Assembly: GCA_965248775.1 (NCBI GenBank)
Contig: OZ252150.1
Span: 1,922,001 to 1,986,000 of the forward strand
Direction: 5' to 3'
Source of the DNA: JBHHUI01 sp965248775
Lineage (GTDB): Bacteria > Chloroflexota > Anaerolineae > Anaerolineales > JBHHUI01
Length of the DNA stretch: 64,000 nucleotides
Part shown: piece by piece, positions 27,218 through 37,410 of the stretch
Position numbering within the stretch: position 1 is the stretch's first letter
How the letters are laid out: each line of letters begins with the position of its first letter
The notes under the pieces: generated by a model
Told to the model about the DNA's origin: nothing
The model's database searches: none
Seen by the model: the letters and a program-made list of their open reading frames with translations, nothing else
Position numbers and translations under genes: made by a program

Positions 27218-27977
27218 TTAGGGTCCTTAGCCATCGCCCGCTCGATGACTACCTGCAGCTCCTCAGGCAAGTCGGGCCGCAAATCGGCCAGAATCGGCAC
27301 TTGCTCGGATGCGTGCTTGAACAGTAGAGCGATGAAATCGTCGGCCTCAAACGGTGGACGGCCCGTGAGCAGCTCGAAGGTTATCGCACCCAACGCATAC
27401 ACGTCTGTCTGTGCCGTCGGCAGTTCGCCCTGCGCTTGCTCTGGAGCCATATAACTAGGGGTGCCTACAACCATTGTCCCGCTGAAAGTCATCGAAACTT
27501 CAAAAACCTTCGCAATTCCGAAATCCGCCAGATAAGCATTGCCGTCTTCGTCGAGCAACACATTGTCTGGCTTTAGATCGCGGTGGATCACTCCACGCGT
27601 GTGTGCAAAATCGAGCGCCTCACGATCTGGCTCACGAAACGTACCGTATCAACCAGTGACAACCCAGGCCCGTGTGCCGCAATCAAGTGGTCGTGCAGCG
27701 AACCGTGTGGCATCAGCCGCATCACAATGAAGGGTACGCCGTCGGCTTCGCCAAAGTCGTACACCGGCAGAATATTCCGATGTTCCAGCCCTGCGATGAC
27801 TTTCGCTTCCTGATTAAAACGCGAAAGGAAGTTTGGGTCGTGCAAGAACTGTTCAGGCAATACTTTAATTGCTACATCACGTTTGAACTTCGGATCATGG
27901 GCTCTGTATACCGTCGCCATGCCGCCGCGACCTAGTTCCGCCTTAATTTCGTAGCGCCCGATTTTTTCAGGAGACAT
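27218..27977 (-). pseudogene. Ser/Thr protein kinase (PknB-like) N-terminal part of kinase-FGE gene, frameshifted
   Basis: The start is the ATG at 27977 (MSPEKIGRYEIKAELGRGGMATVY). The N-lobe has the Gly loop and DVAIKVL. The frame breaks near 27620 after VRFVSQIV, where one base is missing; the expected EALDFAHTRGVIHRDLKPDN continues in the other frame. The C-lobe has HRDLKPDNVLL, DFGIAK, GTPSYMAPEQ and YALGAITFELLTG. Removing the IS and adding one base gives 2100 bp, 699 residues: cytosolic kinase, one TM, extracellular FGE. It would be a receptor-type kinase with an FGE sensor. Two lesions make it non-functional. Confidence 0.9.
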
Positions 27978-28112
27978 TAAGGGATTATTCCTTCACCATT
28001 AGCGAAGCCCAGATAAAATAAATCAAGTCCACTTCTTACTCCAAAACCGCCACCCACCTCAGCGCATCTATATGACTAATATGGTGTTTGGATTATGGGC
28101 CTATTCTAAAAC
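27978..28112. other. Intergenic between kinase start and IS630
   Basis: 135 bp upstream of the kinase start on the minus strand, presumably holding its promoter. No consensus was recognised. IS630 insertion just beyond may have cut upstream control sequence. Confidence 0.25.
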
Positions 28113-29451
28113 TAGTGGGTCACTTGGCATGCTGATTGCCATTGTTGGATCAGCGTTGAGCGGCGGCGGATCGGATGCCGAGTGTACGCGCCGGAACCAC
28201 CGAGCATGTGCCGCCGCTGCCGACTGCGTTGGCGACGTGCCTTACGTTTGCCGCCCCATTCAAACGGAGTGGGGTTCTGGTTCCAACCCTGCGCGACGCC
28301 TTGTAACAAGGCAATGATTTGATCAGGTGTTTGCGGATACTGGCCGGACAGGCCACGCCGAACGAGAATTCGCTGCATCGATTCAGCCATGTTCAACCAC
28401 GAGCCGCCCAACGGTGTATACAGCGGCATAATGCCGTGTTCGAACAACCACAGAACCATCTCCGGAGTGTAATGGCCTTTGAGGTTATCCCAGATGAGTA
28501 GCATGCGCAGAGCTGGAAGTTCTTGCGACAAGGTGATGGGCAACGATAATCCGGCTTGCCAGCTTTCCCATAGCAGGCGATTGGCTTCAACGTCGAGTTG
28601 GGGTTTGGCCGGCAATGCCTGCAGGATAGCCAACAGTTCGTCCTTGAGCCATGGATGCAAAATAGCATTGGTAGTACGCGTGACGCCTTTCACGCGCACT
28701 TGTCCAGAAGCCGGGTGAAATAGTGTTAGCAATTTTGCCGTTCCGTCGCGGATGTACTCGTGCGGCTGTTTGGCCAGCTGCGCCTCGGGCTGCCAGCTGC
28801 CCCCCACATATGGCTTGGTCTGATAAGGTCCGGCTTCATCTTGGGTCCAGACGGCCAGGCCGAGCGTTTCGCCAGTATGGTAGGCGCTTTCGATCAAGTT
28901 TTTTTCGCCTCGGTATCTGGGTCGGTCACAATAACAGTGCCGCCCTTTCGCTTGCGTGTTGCTTGGCCGGTTTCGCACCAGCTGCGCGACTGCTGCCAGC
29001 TGTAGCCGGCTTCCTGCAACACCGTCCAGATGGTATAGGTGCTCACCTCGGGCAAGCCATCCGGCATCGAGCGCAACCGTTGCTGCAAAGTTTGCAGCGA
29101 CCACGTCGCCGTCCCGTCTGTCTCCGGAATGGGTGGTCGGCGCACTTCCTGCAGAATGCGCTCGCGCTCTTCTGCCCCGTACGTCACCTGAGGTCCTCCC
29201 CCATGCTTTGGCTCGAGGGCCGCCAAGCCTTCCCGGTTGAAACGGCTGACCAACTGCGAGACCGCGTCACCGGACTTCCGACCCGACAAGCGCGCGGCCT
29301 CGGTGTAATTGTTCCCATCCGCCACGAACAGAATCTGTCGGGCGCGAACGACATGACTAGCAGGCTCCGTCTGCGAATGGCCAATACGTTCCAGCCATTC
29401 CCGCTCTTCCTTCGTCAGTTCACGAAGCGGGTCTTTCTTGCGTCGGCTCAT
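28112..29451 (-). CDS. IS630-like transposase, two frames joined at an A7 run
   Basis: Frame 1 (29451 down to 28894, 185 codons) is the helix-turn-helix part: MSRRKKDPLRELTKEEREWL, EAARLSGRKSGDAVSQLVSRF. Frame 2 continues with the DDE domain: WTQDEAGPY (first Asp), MLLIWDNLKGHY (second Asp) and YTPLGGSWLNMAESMQRIL (Glu). The switch is at AAAAAAA (28901-28907): GCG AAA AAA in frame 1 becomes AAA AAC TTG after a -1 step. Several IS630 elements use programmed -1 frameshifting at such runs. The TAG stop (28112-28114) is completed by the TA target duplication and the next host base. Confidence 0.82.
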
Positions 29452-29532
29452 TTCATCACCTATGTGATCAAGGATGCAGCCAATTCTAAAGCCCGATTCA
29501 TTTTATGGCGATGTCCGTGCCAAGTGACCCAC
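28115..29532 (-). mobile_element. IS630-like insertion sequence (1418 bp), TA target
   Basis: The terminal inverted repeats are GTGGGTCACTTGGCA (15 bp perfect) at both ends. The dinucleotide TA flanks both sides (28113-28114 and 29533-29534), the known target of the IS630/Tc1/mariner superfamily. It lies between the kinase gene and the DUF3179 gene and disrupts no recognisable gene. Confidence 0.9.
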
Positions 29533-29684
29533 TAGTACAAGTGGGGAGCGAGCCGACCATCGTTCATCACATTTACAGCAGATCACTTCGTCTGGATAAA
29601 CTCGATTTTACATTCGCGAAACTTCATGATTGCAGACAACGCTACAATTATTAGGATGGAACCATTGCTACCTGAGAAATCCAC

Positions 29685-30911
29685 ATGAATTCGAAGATTT
29701 TGCTGCGCCTGCTGGGTGTTCTGGCTTTTCCCATGTTTGCCTGCAGTCTGCCGGCGATCGGGTCTGCAGAACCAGTTGATACTTCGGCGCCAACAGAAGT
29801 CATCCAGATTCCATCGGAGCCGACCGTAGCAACTGTCGAAATTATTCCCGATCCGACCAGCACCTCAGGTTTCACAGCGCCGACAGAAAGCCATGCTCCA
29901 GCATTAGAAGATACACCCATCCCGGAGGGGGTTGTACTTCCCGAAATCGGACCGGCACCAACGACCGCATACGATCCGGCGGGAATGGGCGGCGGAAGAG
30001 GCGGTCGCTTCGTCGTGTTGGATGATCCAATCGTCATTGCCGCTTCCCAGGCCGTTTGGATAGCACCAGACGATATCGTGCTGGGCGTTGAGTGGAATGG
30101 CGAAGCACGCGCATATCCGATTAACCAGATGGCGTATCACCACGTTGCAAACGACACCGTCGGAGGTGAGCCGCTGCTCGTCACCTATTGAATAGCCTGC
30201 TCCTCCGGAGTTGGTTTCGACCCCGAAATTGACAACACACGCTACACCTTTGATACCGCGGGCCTGTACAACGGACTCTTCGTGATGGCCGACCGACAGA
30301 CTGGATCGGTTTGGACCCACTTTGACGGTTCGGTTCTCACCGGCACACTGGCTAACTCAGATATCCACCTTGAGATCGCCCCACTCGTCCACACCACCTG
30401 GGCGGACTGGACAGCCCTGCACCCGCAGACGACCGTCCTCGATTGGTATGTGGAATTTGCAAACAGCTACCGGGAAGTTGATCCAGGACGCGGGGGACTT
30501 GGACCGGGCTTTCAGAACACGATCCTCAACTGGGATGACCGGCTTGCAGAGAATGAACTTGTTCTTGGTGCGAATGTCGGCGCTGAATATCGCGCCTATG
30601 TGCTTGCGGACTATGGTAACGGTTTAGAAGTTGTCAACGACAGCCTGAGTGGGATTCCGGTCGCCGTCTTTATAGACTCCCAAAGCGACTATGCGCTCGC
30701 ATTTCAAGCTGTCCTGGACGGCCAGCAATTGGAGTTCGTTTCGGATGGCAATCAGATTTCTGATTTGACCACCGGCTCTGTATGGGGTTTGGATGGCAAG
30801 GCCATCTCCGGGCCGCTGGCCGGAATGGAACTTGAGTTCGTGACGTCGTTTGTCACGGAATGGTATGGCTGGGCTGCTTACCATCCCGAGACGTCAATTT
30901 ATGGTTCCTAG
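29685..30911 (+). CDS. DUF3179 lipoprotein with in-frame TGA at a CxxC position
   Basis: The frame starts with a lipoprotein signal (MNSKILLRLLGVLAFPMFAC) and a Thr/Pro-rich linker. The DUF3179 domain follows: DDIVLGVEWNGEARAYPINQM, YHHVANDTVGGEPLLVTY, then TGA (30189-30191), then IACSSGVGFD and TGSVWTHFDGSVLTG to the end at 30911. DUF3179 proteins normally have VTYCPLC here, so the TGA stands for the first Cys of CxxC. The total is 408 codons with the TGA. Either it is a point nonsense mutation (Cys TGC/TGT to TGA) or a selenocysteine codon (UxxC). No clear SECIS hairpin was found right after it. The function of DUF3179 is unknown; the protein would be extracytoplasmic. Confidence 0.8.
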
Positions 30912-31846
30912 TCTCCCTGCCTCAGTTGCGCGAGAAAATCGTCCACGATGCGTTCCTGATCGTATTCACAGCCCCAGCCCCATTCATTGATGGCTTTGCT
31001 CTCGTCCACCGGCAACAGAAACTTATCGAGGATTAGCTGCAATTCGGTATCCGGGTGAAAATCGATCTGTGCACCGGGAATGCGCGCCCGGACAATATCT
31101 GCGAGTTCCTGGGCAGTCGCCACCGGTGTGACGCCTGCCAGAATATAGTTGACGGTATGGATATCTTCGAACGGAGCCTGCGCAAGCCGTAGTAATGCAT
31201 TGGCAGCATCTTTGTAATAAATCACCGGTATCTTTGTGCGTGGCTCTACCCAAATCGTGAACGGATTACCTTGTGAACATTCTTCAATGACCCACGACGT
31301 ATAGTGGTCCACACCTTTGGTGCGCACACCTGGTCCCACAATCGACTGCAAGCGCACTGCTCGGAAATCCAGACCGTATTTGCGCCGATAAAAAAGACCT
31401 ATATGTTCGCCAAAAAGTTTCGTCGCACCGTAGAAGAATTCCGGTCGTTGTAGCGTGTTGTCATCTATAAAATCGGATTCGATGTCTCGTCCATACGTGC
31501 CAACACTGCTGGAGAATATCACCTGGCGTACATCAAACAAGCGTGCCGCTTCGAGTACATGAAACGTACCCAGCGCATTTGTCTGCAACGCCCCCGCCGG
31601 ATCGGCCTCGGATGGTGTTGCGAGCATTGCCCCCAGGTGGAAGATGATTTCAGGTCGCGCACGTTTTACTGCAGCGAGAACATGGCTGAAGTTCCCGAGG
31701 TCGCCGCGAATGTAGATTCCTTCGTGAACCGCTCGGCGTGGGGCTGCGATGTCAAAGATAACGGGTTGCTCGAAACCCAAACGAGTGAGTAATTCGATGA
31801 GGGCGGTGCCGATAAATCCCGAGCCGCCAGTTATCAATGTGCGCAT
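30908..31846 (-). CDS. NAD-dependent epimerase/dehydratase family protein
   Basis: 312 residues from ATG at 31846 with AGGAGAG 4-5 bases upstream. The N-terminal Rossmann motif MRTLITGGSGFIGTALIELL binds NAD(P). SSVGTYG (near 117) supplies the catalytic Ser/Thr, and FYGATKLFGE (near 136) supplies the Tyr-x-x-x-Lys pair of extended SDR enzymes. The family acts on nucleotide sugars or related hydroxy-acids; similarity resembles L-threonine dehydrogenase-like SDRs and GDP/UDP-sugar epimerases. It ends four bases inside the end of the convergent DUF3179 gene. Confidence 0.9.
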   Translation of the reverse strand: MRTLITGGSGFIGTALIELLTRLGFEQPVIFDIAAPRRAVHEGIYIRGDLGNFSHVLAAVKRARPEIIFHLGAMLATPSEADPAGALQTNALGTFHVLEAARLFDVRQVIFSSSVGTYGRDIESDFIDDNTLQRPEFFYGATKLFGEHIGLFYRRKYGLDFRAVRLQSIVGPGVRTKGVDHYTSWVIEECSQGNPFTIWVEPRTKIPVIYYKDAANALLRLAQAPFEDIHTVNYILAGVTPVATAQELADIVRARIPGAQIDFHPDTELQLILDKFLLPVDESKAINEWGWGCEYDQERIVDDFLAQLRQGD

Positions 31847-31929
31847 GCTCTCTCCTGGGCTTCGATTTCTATTAGCTCTATGATACGTCAAGTACAATGC
31901 CGAACACATTCGGCATAGGAGGGAACTGT

Positions 31930-32910
31930 ATGGAATACGTCAATCTCGGAAATACCGGCCTCTAGGTATCGCGACTTTGCCTGGGTATGATGACTTATGG
32001 AGACCCAGGTTGGCGGGACTGGATTTTGTCGGAAGAGGACGGGAGGCCCTTCGTCAAACGAGCAGTCGAAGCTGGCATCAATTTTTTCGACACGGCTAAT
32101 ATGTATTCAAGTGGGGTCAGCGAAGAAATCACTGGCCGGTTATTGAAAGAGTTCACGCGCCGCGAGGAAACAGTGGTCGCCACAAAAGTTTACTTTTACT
32201 GGAATGATGCTCCGAACCGGGGTGGCCTCTCACGTAAGCACATTATGGACGCGATTGATGCATCGCTGCAACGACTTGGCATGGATTATGTGGATCTGTA
32301 TCAAATCCATCGATTCGATTACGAGACTCCCATAGAAGAAACACTTGAAGCACTTCACGATATCGTCAAAGCAGGTAAAGCACGTTATATCGGTGCTTCC
32401 AGCATGCATATCTGGCAGTTTGTCAAAGCTCTTTTTCTGGCCGACAAGCATGGCTGGACTCGATTCGTGAGTATGCAGAATCATTACAACTTGGTTTATC
32501 GCGAAGAAGAACGCGAGATGAATCCCTTCTGTCGCGATCAGAACATCGGGATCATCCCGTGGAGTCCGCTCGCAAGGGGCTTTCTCGCAGGCAATCTCAC
32601 ACGCGATACACACACTCCGACAACACGCTCCCGCAACGACGACTACGCGAAGAATATGTATTACCAGGACACTGATTTTGACATCGTGGATGTCATCTTG
32701 GAGATCGCCAATGAGAAAGGCGTAAGCCCGGCTCAGATTGCCCTGGCCTGGCTCCTGCAGCAGCCGGGTGTAACCTCACCAATCATCGGCGCAAGTAAGA
32801 TGCCGCATCTCGATCAGGCTGTCGCCGCTCTTGATATCGAATTGAGCGCTGACGAATGCGAGCGTCTTGAAGCGCCCTATGTGCCTCACAAGGTACTGGG
32901 TCATACTTAA
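31930..32910 (+). pseudogene. Aldo/keto reductase with in-frame amber codon at residue 12
   Basis: The RBS AGGAGGG precedes the ATG at 31930. The frame reads MEYVNLGNTGL-TAG-VSRLCLGMMTYG. Family members have Lys or Glu at the stop position (GLKVS, GLEVS), so a single-base change explains it. Downstream are the AKR features GINFFDTANMYSSG (catalytic Asp/Tyr), VVATKVYF (Lys), LYQIHRFDY (His), and the NADPH-binding IIPWSPLARGFLAG and GVTSPIIGASKM. Initiation at the ATG at 31987 would give 307 residues lacking the first beta strand, so residual activity is doubtful. The intact form would be 326 residues. Confidence 0.88.
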
Positions 32911-32926
32911 CTCGGAGAAGGCACCC

Positions 32927-34099
32927 TTGCGAGAAATCCATTTACTGCGCCCACCCAAGTATCTGGGCCTGCCTGTAATTGGGATGGTCTTCTGCGCCCT
33001 CTTGCTGAGCGGGTGTAATCCTCCGTCGGGGGGAGTAACAACGCGCATTGTTCCAACACCAAATACCGATTCGCCGGCACACGCACCCACCGAACCACCG
33101 CCAACTCTCATAGTGGAGCTCATCCAGACACCGGATGTGGCTCGCTTCCCGGTTTGGGTTTCGGACGGTATTGTGTTGGAGCCGGCCGATTTAGACGTGC
33201 AGCCGGGTCTCCCTGTCGCTGACGCCACAATAGCAAATTTACCAGACGGCAGCATTAGAATGTATGTCTTCGCACAGGAGCAGGGCATTCGTAGCGCGGT
33301 TTCACAGGATGGCCTGAGTTTCACTGTAGAGGCTGGCACACGGATAGCAGAAAAAGGTTTTGGGATGCCACGCATCATTGCGCTCCCAGATGGCGGCTGG
33401 CGTATTTATGCAAATCAAATGGGCGGCATCGGCAGTGCAATATCCGAGGACGGGATGACTTTCATCCTCGAGGAAGGTGTGCGTATGCACGGTTCCGATC
33501 ATGGGGTGGCTGCCCTCAGTACAGGTTCAATCGTTGAAGCACCTCAGGGCGGTTTTCGCATGTATTACAGTGATCTGCCCCTGGCGGGCGTCGCTCCCGC
33601 CGGCCATACGATTTTTAGTGCATATTCTGAAGACGGCGAACTATGGATTCCAGACTCTGATTTCCGTTTCGGGGCAGCAGATGAAACCGACAAGAGTAAT
33701 TCCGCCGAACATCCATATGTCTTGCGTGATGCTGAAGGTCTTTATTGGATGTTCTTCTTCCGGGGAATGGAGATTTGGACCACGGCTTCGACAGATGGAA
33801 TTACCTGGCAAAACGAAACCTCAACCGGTATCCATGGGAATGACCCCGATGTGATCATCAGGGCCGATGGCGAATGGTGGATGTACTACGGCAACTTCGA
33901 TCCACAGATTGGCGGCTATATTCTGCGGGCCCGACGGGTGTGGTCCACCTGGAATGCAACGGTGAACCCCCTTGGGGGTGGACCGGGTTATTTCACATTT
34001 GAAGTTGTGCTGGAGGGGAGCAGCGAGAAACCGGTTGAACTGCGAGTGGAGGCTGGTGCTATCCAATTGCAGGTCGATCTTCCACCACCAACAAATCAT
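32927..34099 (+). pseudogene. Propeller-type lipoprotein, N-terminal part cut by IS1 copy 2
   Basis: The start is TTG at 32927 with GGAGAAGG 6-10 bases upstream; an earlier in-frame ATG at 32867 overlaps the reductase and is less likely. The signal peptide ends in LLLSGC (lipobox). A Thr/Pro linker follows, then repeated beta-hairpin units each with an S-x-D-G-x-x-F motif (AVSQDGLSF, AISEDGMTF, STDGITW). This is typical of glycosidase-like five-bladed propellers (GH43/GH32-like fold) without visible catalytic acids. With the C-terminal piece the protein would be 434 residues. It is related in layout to the lipoprotein at 38853-39967. Confidence 0.8.
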
Positions 34100-34918
34100 G
34101 GTAGTGGTTACATGTTGACTGATGAGTCTGGAAAAAGTAAGTTGTTGGCCTGCCAAACAGAGGAGCGCCAAAATGATCCAGAGTGTCATCACGCATGAGT
34201 GTTCAAAGTGCAGGAGCCTCAACATTGTCAAGAATGGTACAGACTATAAAGGCGGTCAGAAGTTTCATTGTCTCGATTGCGCCGCTTATGGAATGTTGGA
34301 ACCGCAAAGCCGTTCTTATCCTGAGTTCATCAGAGAATTTGTCCTACGCACCTATCGAGAGCGAGCCAGTATGCGCGGCATTGAGCGCATCTTTGGCATC
34401 GCGCGGCAGACATTAGCACGCTGGATTCTGGAGAAGGCCGGCGCTATGCCGAACCTGGCTGACACTTTAGAAACCGTAAAAACGGATGATGTGCTGGAAT
34501 TGGATGAATTATGGTCATTTGTACGCACAAAAAACGATAAACGTTGGATATGGGTCGCGCTGTGTCGGCGCACGCGCCAAGTGGTGGCCTATTTTATTGG
34601 CGACCGCAGTGAAAAAAGTTGTCGCGCGTTATGGAAATCCATCCCAGCATCCTACAAAGCGTGTTGCTCCTTCAGCGACTTCTGGCACGCTTACCAGAAG
34701 GTTTTACCAAACGACACTCACCAAAGTGTCGGCAAAGAAAGCGGCCAGACATCTCACGTGGAACGCTGGAACAACACCTTGCGCCAGAGACTGGCTCGCT
34801 TCGTGCGCAAAACTCTTTCTTTCTCCAAGTCCGACGTTTACCATGAAGCTGTACTCAAGTTGTATCTCCATTACTACAATACAGCGTGGTCCCCATCAGT
34901 TACCATGTAACCACTACC
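34100..34918 (+). mobile_element. IS1-family-like insertion sequence, copy 2 (819 bp), target CAAATCAT
   Basis: Same termini as copy 1. An 8-bp direct repeat, CAAATCAT, flanks it at 34092-34099 and 34919-34926, the duplication size known for IS1-family elements. It splits the propeller lipoprotein gene. Confidence 0.92.
34173..34910 (+). CDS. IS1-family-like transposase, copy 2
   Basis: Identical translation to copy 1 with zinc ribbon, ELDELWSFV and HVERWNNTLRQRLARFVRKT. All signatures are intact; the start is assigned by the same GAGGAG site. Confidence 0.9.
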   Translation: MIQSVITHECSKCRSLNIVKNGTDYKGGQKFHCLDCAAYGMLEPQSRSYPEFIREFVLRTYRERASMRGIERIFGIARQTLARWILEKAGAMPNLADTLETVKTDDVLELDELWSFVRTKNDKRWIWVALCRRTRQVVAYFIGDRSEKSCRALWKSIPASYKACCSFSDFWHAYQKVLPNDTHQSVGKESGQTSHVERWNNTLRQRLARFVRKTLSFSKSDVYHEAVLKLYLHYYNTAWSPSVTM

Positions 34919-35058
34919 CAAATCATTTCCCAGTGAGGGCATCTTTCGATGTTCAGATGGATCAGTTATTTGGCTCAAACGGTCAATCGGCTATACTCGT
35001 TGCCACCGATGGCACGATTGTTCGCCAACTGCTTCTATCTCCGCCCCGTCCCGATTAA
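34919..35058 (+). pseudogene. C-terminal end of propeller lipoprotein, separated by IS1 copy 2
   Basis: After removal of the IS and one duplication, PPPTNH continues in frame as FPVRASFDVQMDQLFGSNG, then ILVATDGTIVRQLLL and TAA at 35058. It looks like a small beta-sandwich end. It cannot be translated on its own. Confidence 0.85.
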
Positions 35059-35144
35059 GCACCGGCTCGGCCAGACAGCCGTGCAGGAAGTATACTTATT
35101 TCGCCTATGATATTTCCTAGACTATCCAAACTGAGGACAAACAA

Positions 35145-35941
35145 ATGCTGATCAAACAACTCGTGGATGACTGCCTCGGAAACTCGAGCTACTTATTGGC
35201 CTCGGAAGAAGCTGGTCTGGCTGTCGTAATCGATCCCCAGCGAGACGTTGATAAATACCTTCGACTCGCAGAAGGCCTCGGACTGCGTCTCACGCATGCA
35301 CTCGATACACATCTGCACGCGGACTTCATCACTGGAGTGCGAGAATTAGCACACTCCGCTAATGTAGTTATCGGCATCGGTGAAAAATCAGACTTGCAAT
35401 TTGAGCATACCGGGCTGAAGGAAGGCGACTCGATTCAGCTCGGTGAATTAAGCATTGGCGTGCTCGACACGCCCGGTCACACACCCGAGCACATTACGTA
35501 CACTCTCGGCCCGGCTGACGATTCCGTCCCGAAAGCGATCTTCACCGGCGGCACATTAATTGTGGGTGGCGCGGCGCGTACCGACCTACTCGGCCACGAT
35601 ATGAGTCGACCGCTGGCGGCGCAGTTATACGACTCGCTCCACAACAAGCTGATGCAGTATCCTGACGATGTGGAGGTCTACCCAACACATGGAGCCGGTT
35701 CATTTTGCGCGGTTCCGGTGAGCTCAGAACGCGTGACCACTATTGGTCTGGAGCGAACACAAAACAGACTTTTGAAAGCCCACAATGAAAACGAATTTGT
35801 TGAACTCGCGCTCAGCGGTCTGCCCTCCTATCCGGTCTACTACAGCGAAATGCGCGCCATCAACCAACGTGGCCCCCGCATCCTGGGTGGTGTCCCTGAC
35901 CTGGAACCGGTTGAAGCAGCAGAATTAAAAGCACTACTCGA
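35145..35941 (+). pseudogene. MBL-fold persulfide dioxygenase-like domain, N-terminal part of MBL-rhodanese-rhodanese gene
   Basis: The start is the ATG at 35145. The metallo-beta-lactamase metal motif THLHADFITG (near 55) is followed by DTPGHTPEHITY (near 108), TGGTLIVGGAARTDLLG and YPTHGAGSFC (near 183), as in ETHE1/persulfide dioxygenase proteins (BlhR, CstB-like). These oxidise persulfides to sulfite with iron. The frame reaches the IS4-like element at EAAELKALLE. Removing both ISs gives one 464-residue protein with two rhodanese domains, the CstB-like fusion architecture. Confidence 0.88.
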
Positions 35942-37410
35942 GTGTTGTGATTTGAGTGATCTTAGGGCATATTCGGCAGATGCAACTTCCCATCGTAAAA
36001 CCGGCTCCCATCGTATCAGAGCACAGCGCCAGCTTTCGCGGGGTGTTTGAAAACCGCTGTCAGTTCCGGCATTTCGAGAATTATCTAACCGGACTGATTG
36101 TGTTGAAGAACAAGTCGATGGCGAACATGACGCGCTGCCTGTTGGATAGCGCTGACAAGACCAACCTGTCGCGCTTCTTGTCGGAAGCGAACTGGGATGC
36201 CGCGGAACTGAACCAGGAACGCATTGCATACTTATTCCAGCAAACCAAGCGCCAGCGCCAGGGCGCCCGCAAATCGATGCTGGCCATCGATGATACTTTG
36301 TGCGAGCACGTCGGCAGTCTGTTCGAATACATTGACCAACATTACAACCACGGCAACCACATGTATCCGCTAGCGCACAATCTGGTCACCGGCCACTACA
36401 TCAGCGGCGCGGTTCGCTTTCCGGCCGACTGGCGACTGTACCGGCGCTACGAAGAAGTCACCGACTGGGAAGCGTTCGTCAAGAAACTGTTGCCCGACGC
36501 TACGATCCCGAAAACCAAGAAGGAGCGTAATCGCTTCAAACGTCAAGTCGCACCCACCTTGCTGGCCGACCCAGAGTTCCGGGCTCTGGACGAATCTTTT
36601 CAGACCAAGATTTCGCTGGCGGCTGAACTGGTCAAGGCGGCGCTGGCGCACGATTTGCCCTTTGAAACGGTGCTGTTCGACGCCTGGTACCTGGCACCCG
36701 AATTGCTCGAAGTTCTCAGTGCGCATGGCAAGCACTGGATCAGCCTGCTGAAAAACAACCGCAACCTTATCACCAACAGCTTTGTGCTCCAGGATGCTTC
36801 CGGCGAACGCATGCGCTTTGATGGTCCGCACATCAAGGTGCAGGACCTAGTGCCGCTTATCCCACCTTCCGCTTTCAAACCGATGCAAGTGGGCGTGCAG
36901 ACCTACTACTGCTTCAGCAAGAATGTACGCATCCCGACTTTGGGGAAGGTACGGCTGGTCATCAGCTTTGCCAAGCCTGATTTAACCGGCACCTATGCCG
37001 TGCTGGTCAGCAGCCATCTCAGTTGGGATGCCAAGAAGATCATCGCAACCTATCTGCTCCGTTGGCCGATTGAGACCTTTTATCAAGACGCCAAACAGAA
37101 CCTGGGGCTCCACGAATATCGCATGCGCTCGGCCGCCGCCATTCATAAGCACTGGTCACTGGTCTTCGTGGCCTATTCGTTCCTGCACCTGCACTGTTTG
37201 CCCACATCGCGTCGTGACAAGGTCTGCGCGCCCATCCAATCCATCGGGCAGGTTATTCGCCAACAAAGCCAGCAGCTAATCGAAGCATTGATCTTGCAGG
37301 CTCACGGCTCTCTGTCTGACGGTACTGACGAGCAACAAGTCTTCTCGTACTTATTCGCCAAGCAGGCTTACTCTTTGGCTGCTTGAGCCTTTTCACTCAA
37401 ATCACAACAC
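35942..37410 (+). mobile_element. IS4-superfamily insertion sequence (1469 bp), target TCGA
   Basis: The ends are GTGTTGTGATTTGAGTGA and its complement TCACTCAAATCACAACAC, an 18-bp perfect pair. The 4-bp direct repeat TCGA flanks it (35938-35941, 37411-37414). It splits the MBL-rhodanese gene between the MBL and first rhodanese domains. Confidence 0.9.
35980..37386 (+). CDS. IS4-superfamily DDE transposase
   Basis: About 468 residues. The three catalytic acids are in AIDDTLCEHVG (near 105), LFDAWYLAPELLEVL (near 235) and YLLRWPIETFYQDAKQNLGLHEYR (near 360). The last has the exact Y-(2)-R-(3)-E-(6)-K spacing of IS4-type transposases. ISH3/IS701-related subgroup is likely. The frame is uninterrupted. 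The ATG at 35980 was chosen; an upstream GTG at 35956 is possible. Confidence 0.85.
   Translation: MQLPIVKPAPIVSEHSASFRGVFENRCQFRHFENYLTGLIVLKNKSMANMTRCLLDSADKTNLSRFLSEANWDAAELNQERIAYLFQQTKRQRQGARKSMLAIDDTLCEHVGSLFEYIDQHYNHGNHMYPLAHNLVTGHYISGAVRFPADWRLYRRYEEVTDWEAFVKKLLPDATIPKTKKERNRFKRQVAPTLLADPEFRALDESFQTKISLAAELVKAALAHDLPFETVLFDAWYLAPELLEVLSAHGKHWISLLKNNRNLITNSFVLQDASGERMRFDGPHIKVQDLVPLIPPSAFKPMQVGVQTYYCFSKNVRIPTLGKVRLVISFAKPDLTGTYAVLVSSHLSWDAKKIIATYLLRWPIETFYQDAKQNLGLHEYRMRSAAAIHKHWSLVFVAYSFLHLHCLPTSRRDKVCAPIQSIGQVIRQQSQQLIEALILQAHGSLSDGTDEQQVFSYLFAKQAYSLAA

Noticed and set aside
613..32910. Genetic-code recoding of TAG (pyrrolysine) to explain three amber stops
   Set aside because: The MttB-family gene here has no TAG, the three stops replace different residues (Trp, unknown, Lys/Glu), and many normal stops in the window are TAG (for example the conflict gene end at 18170).
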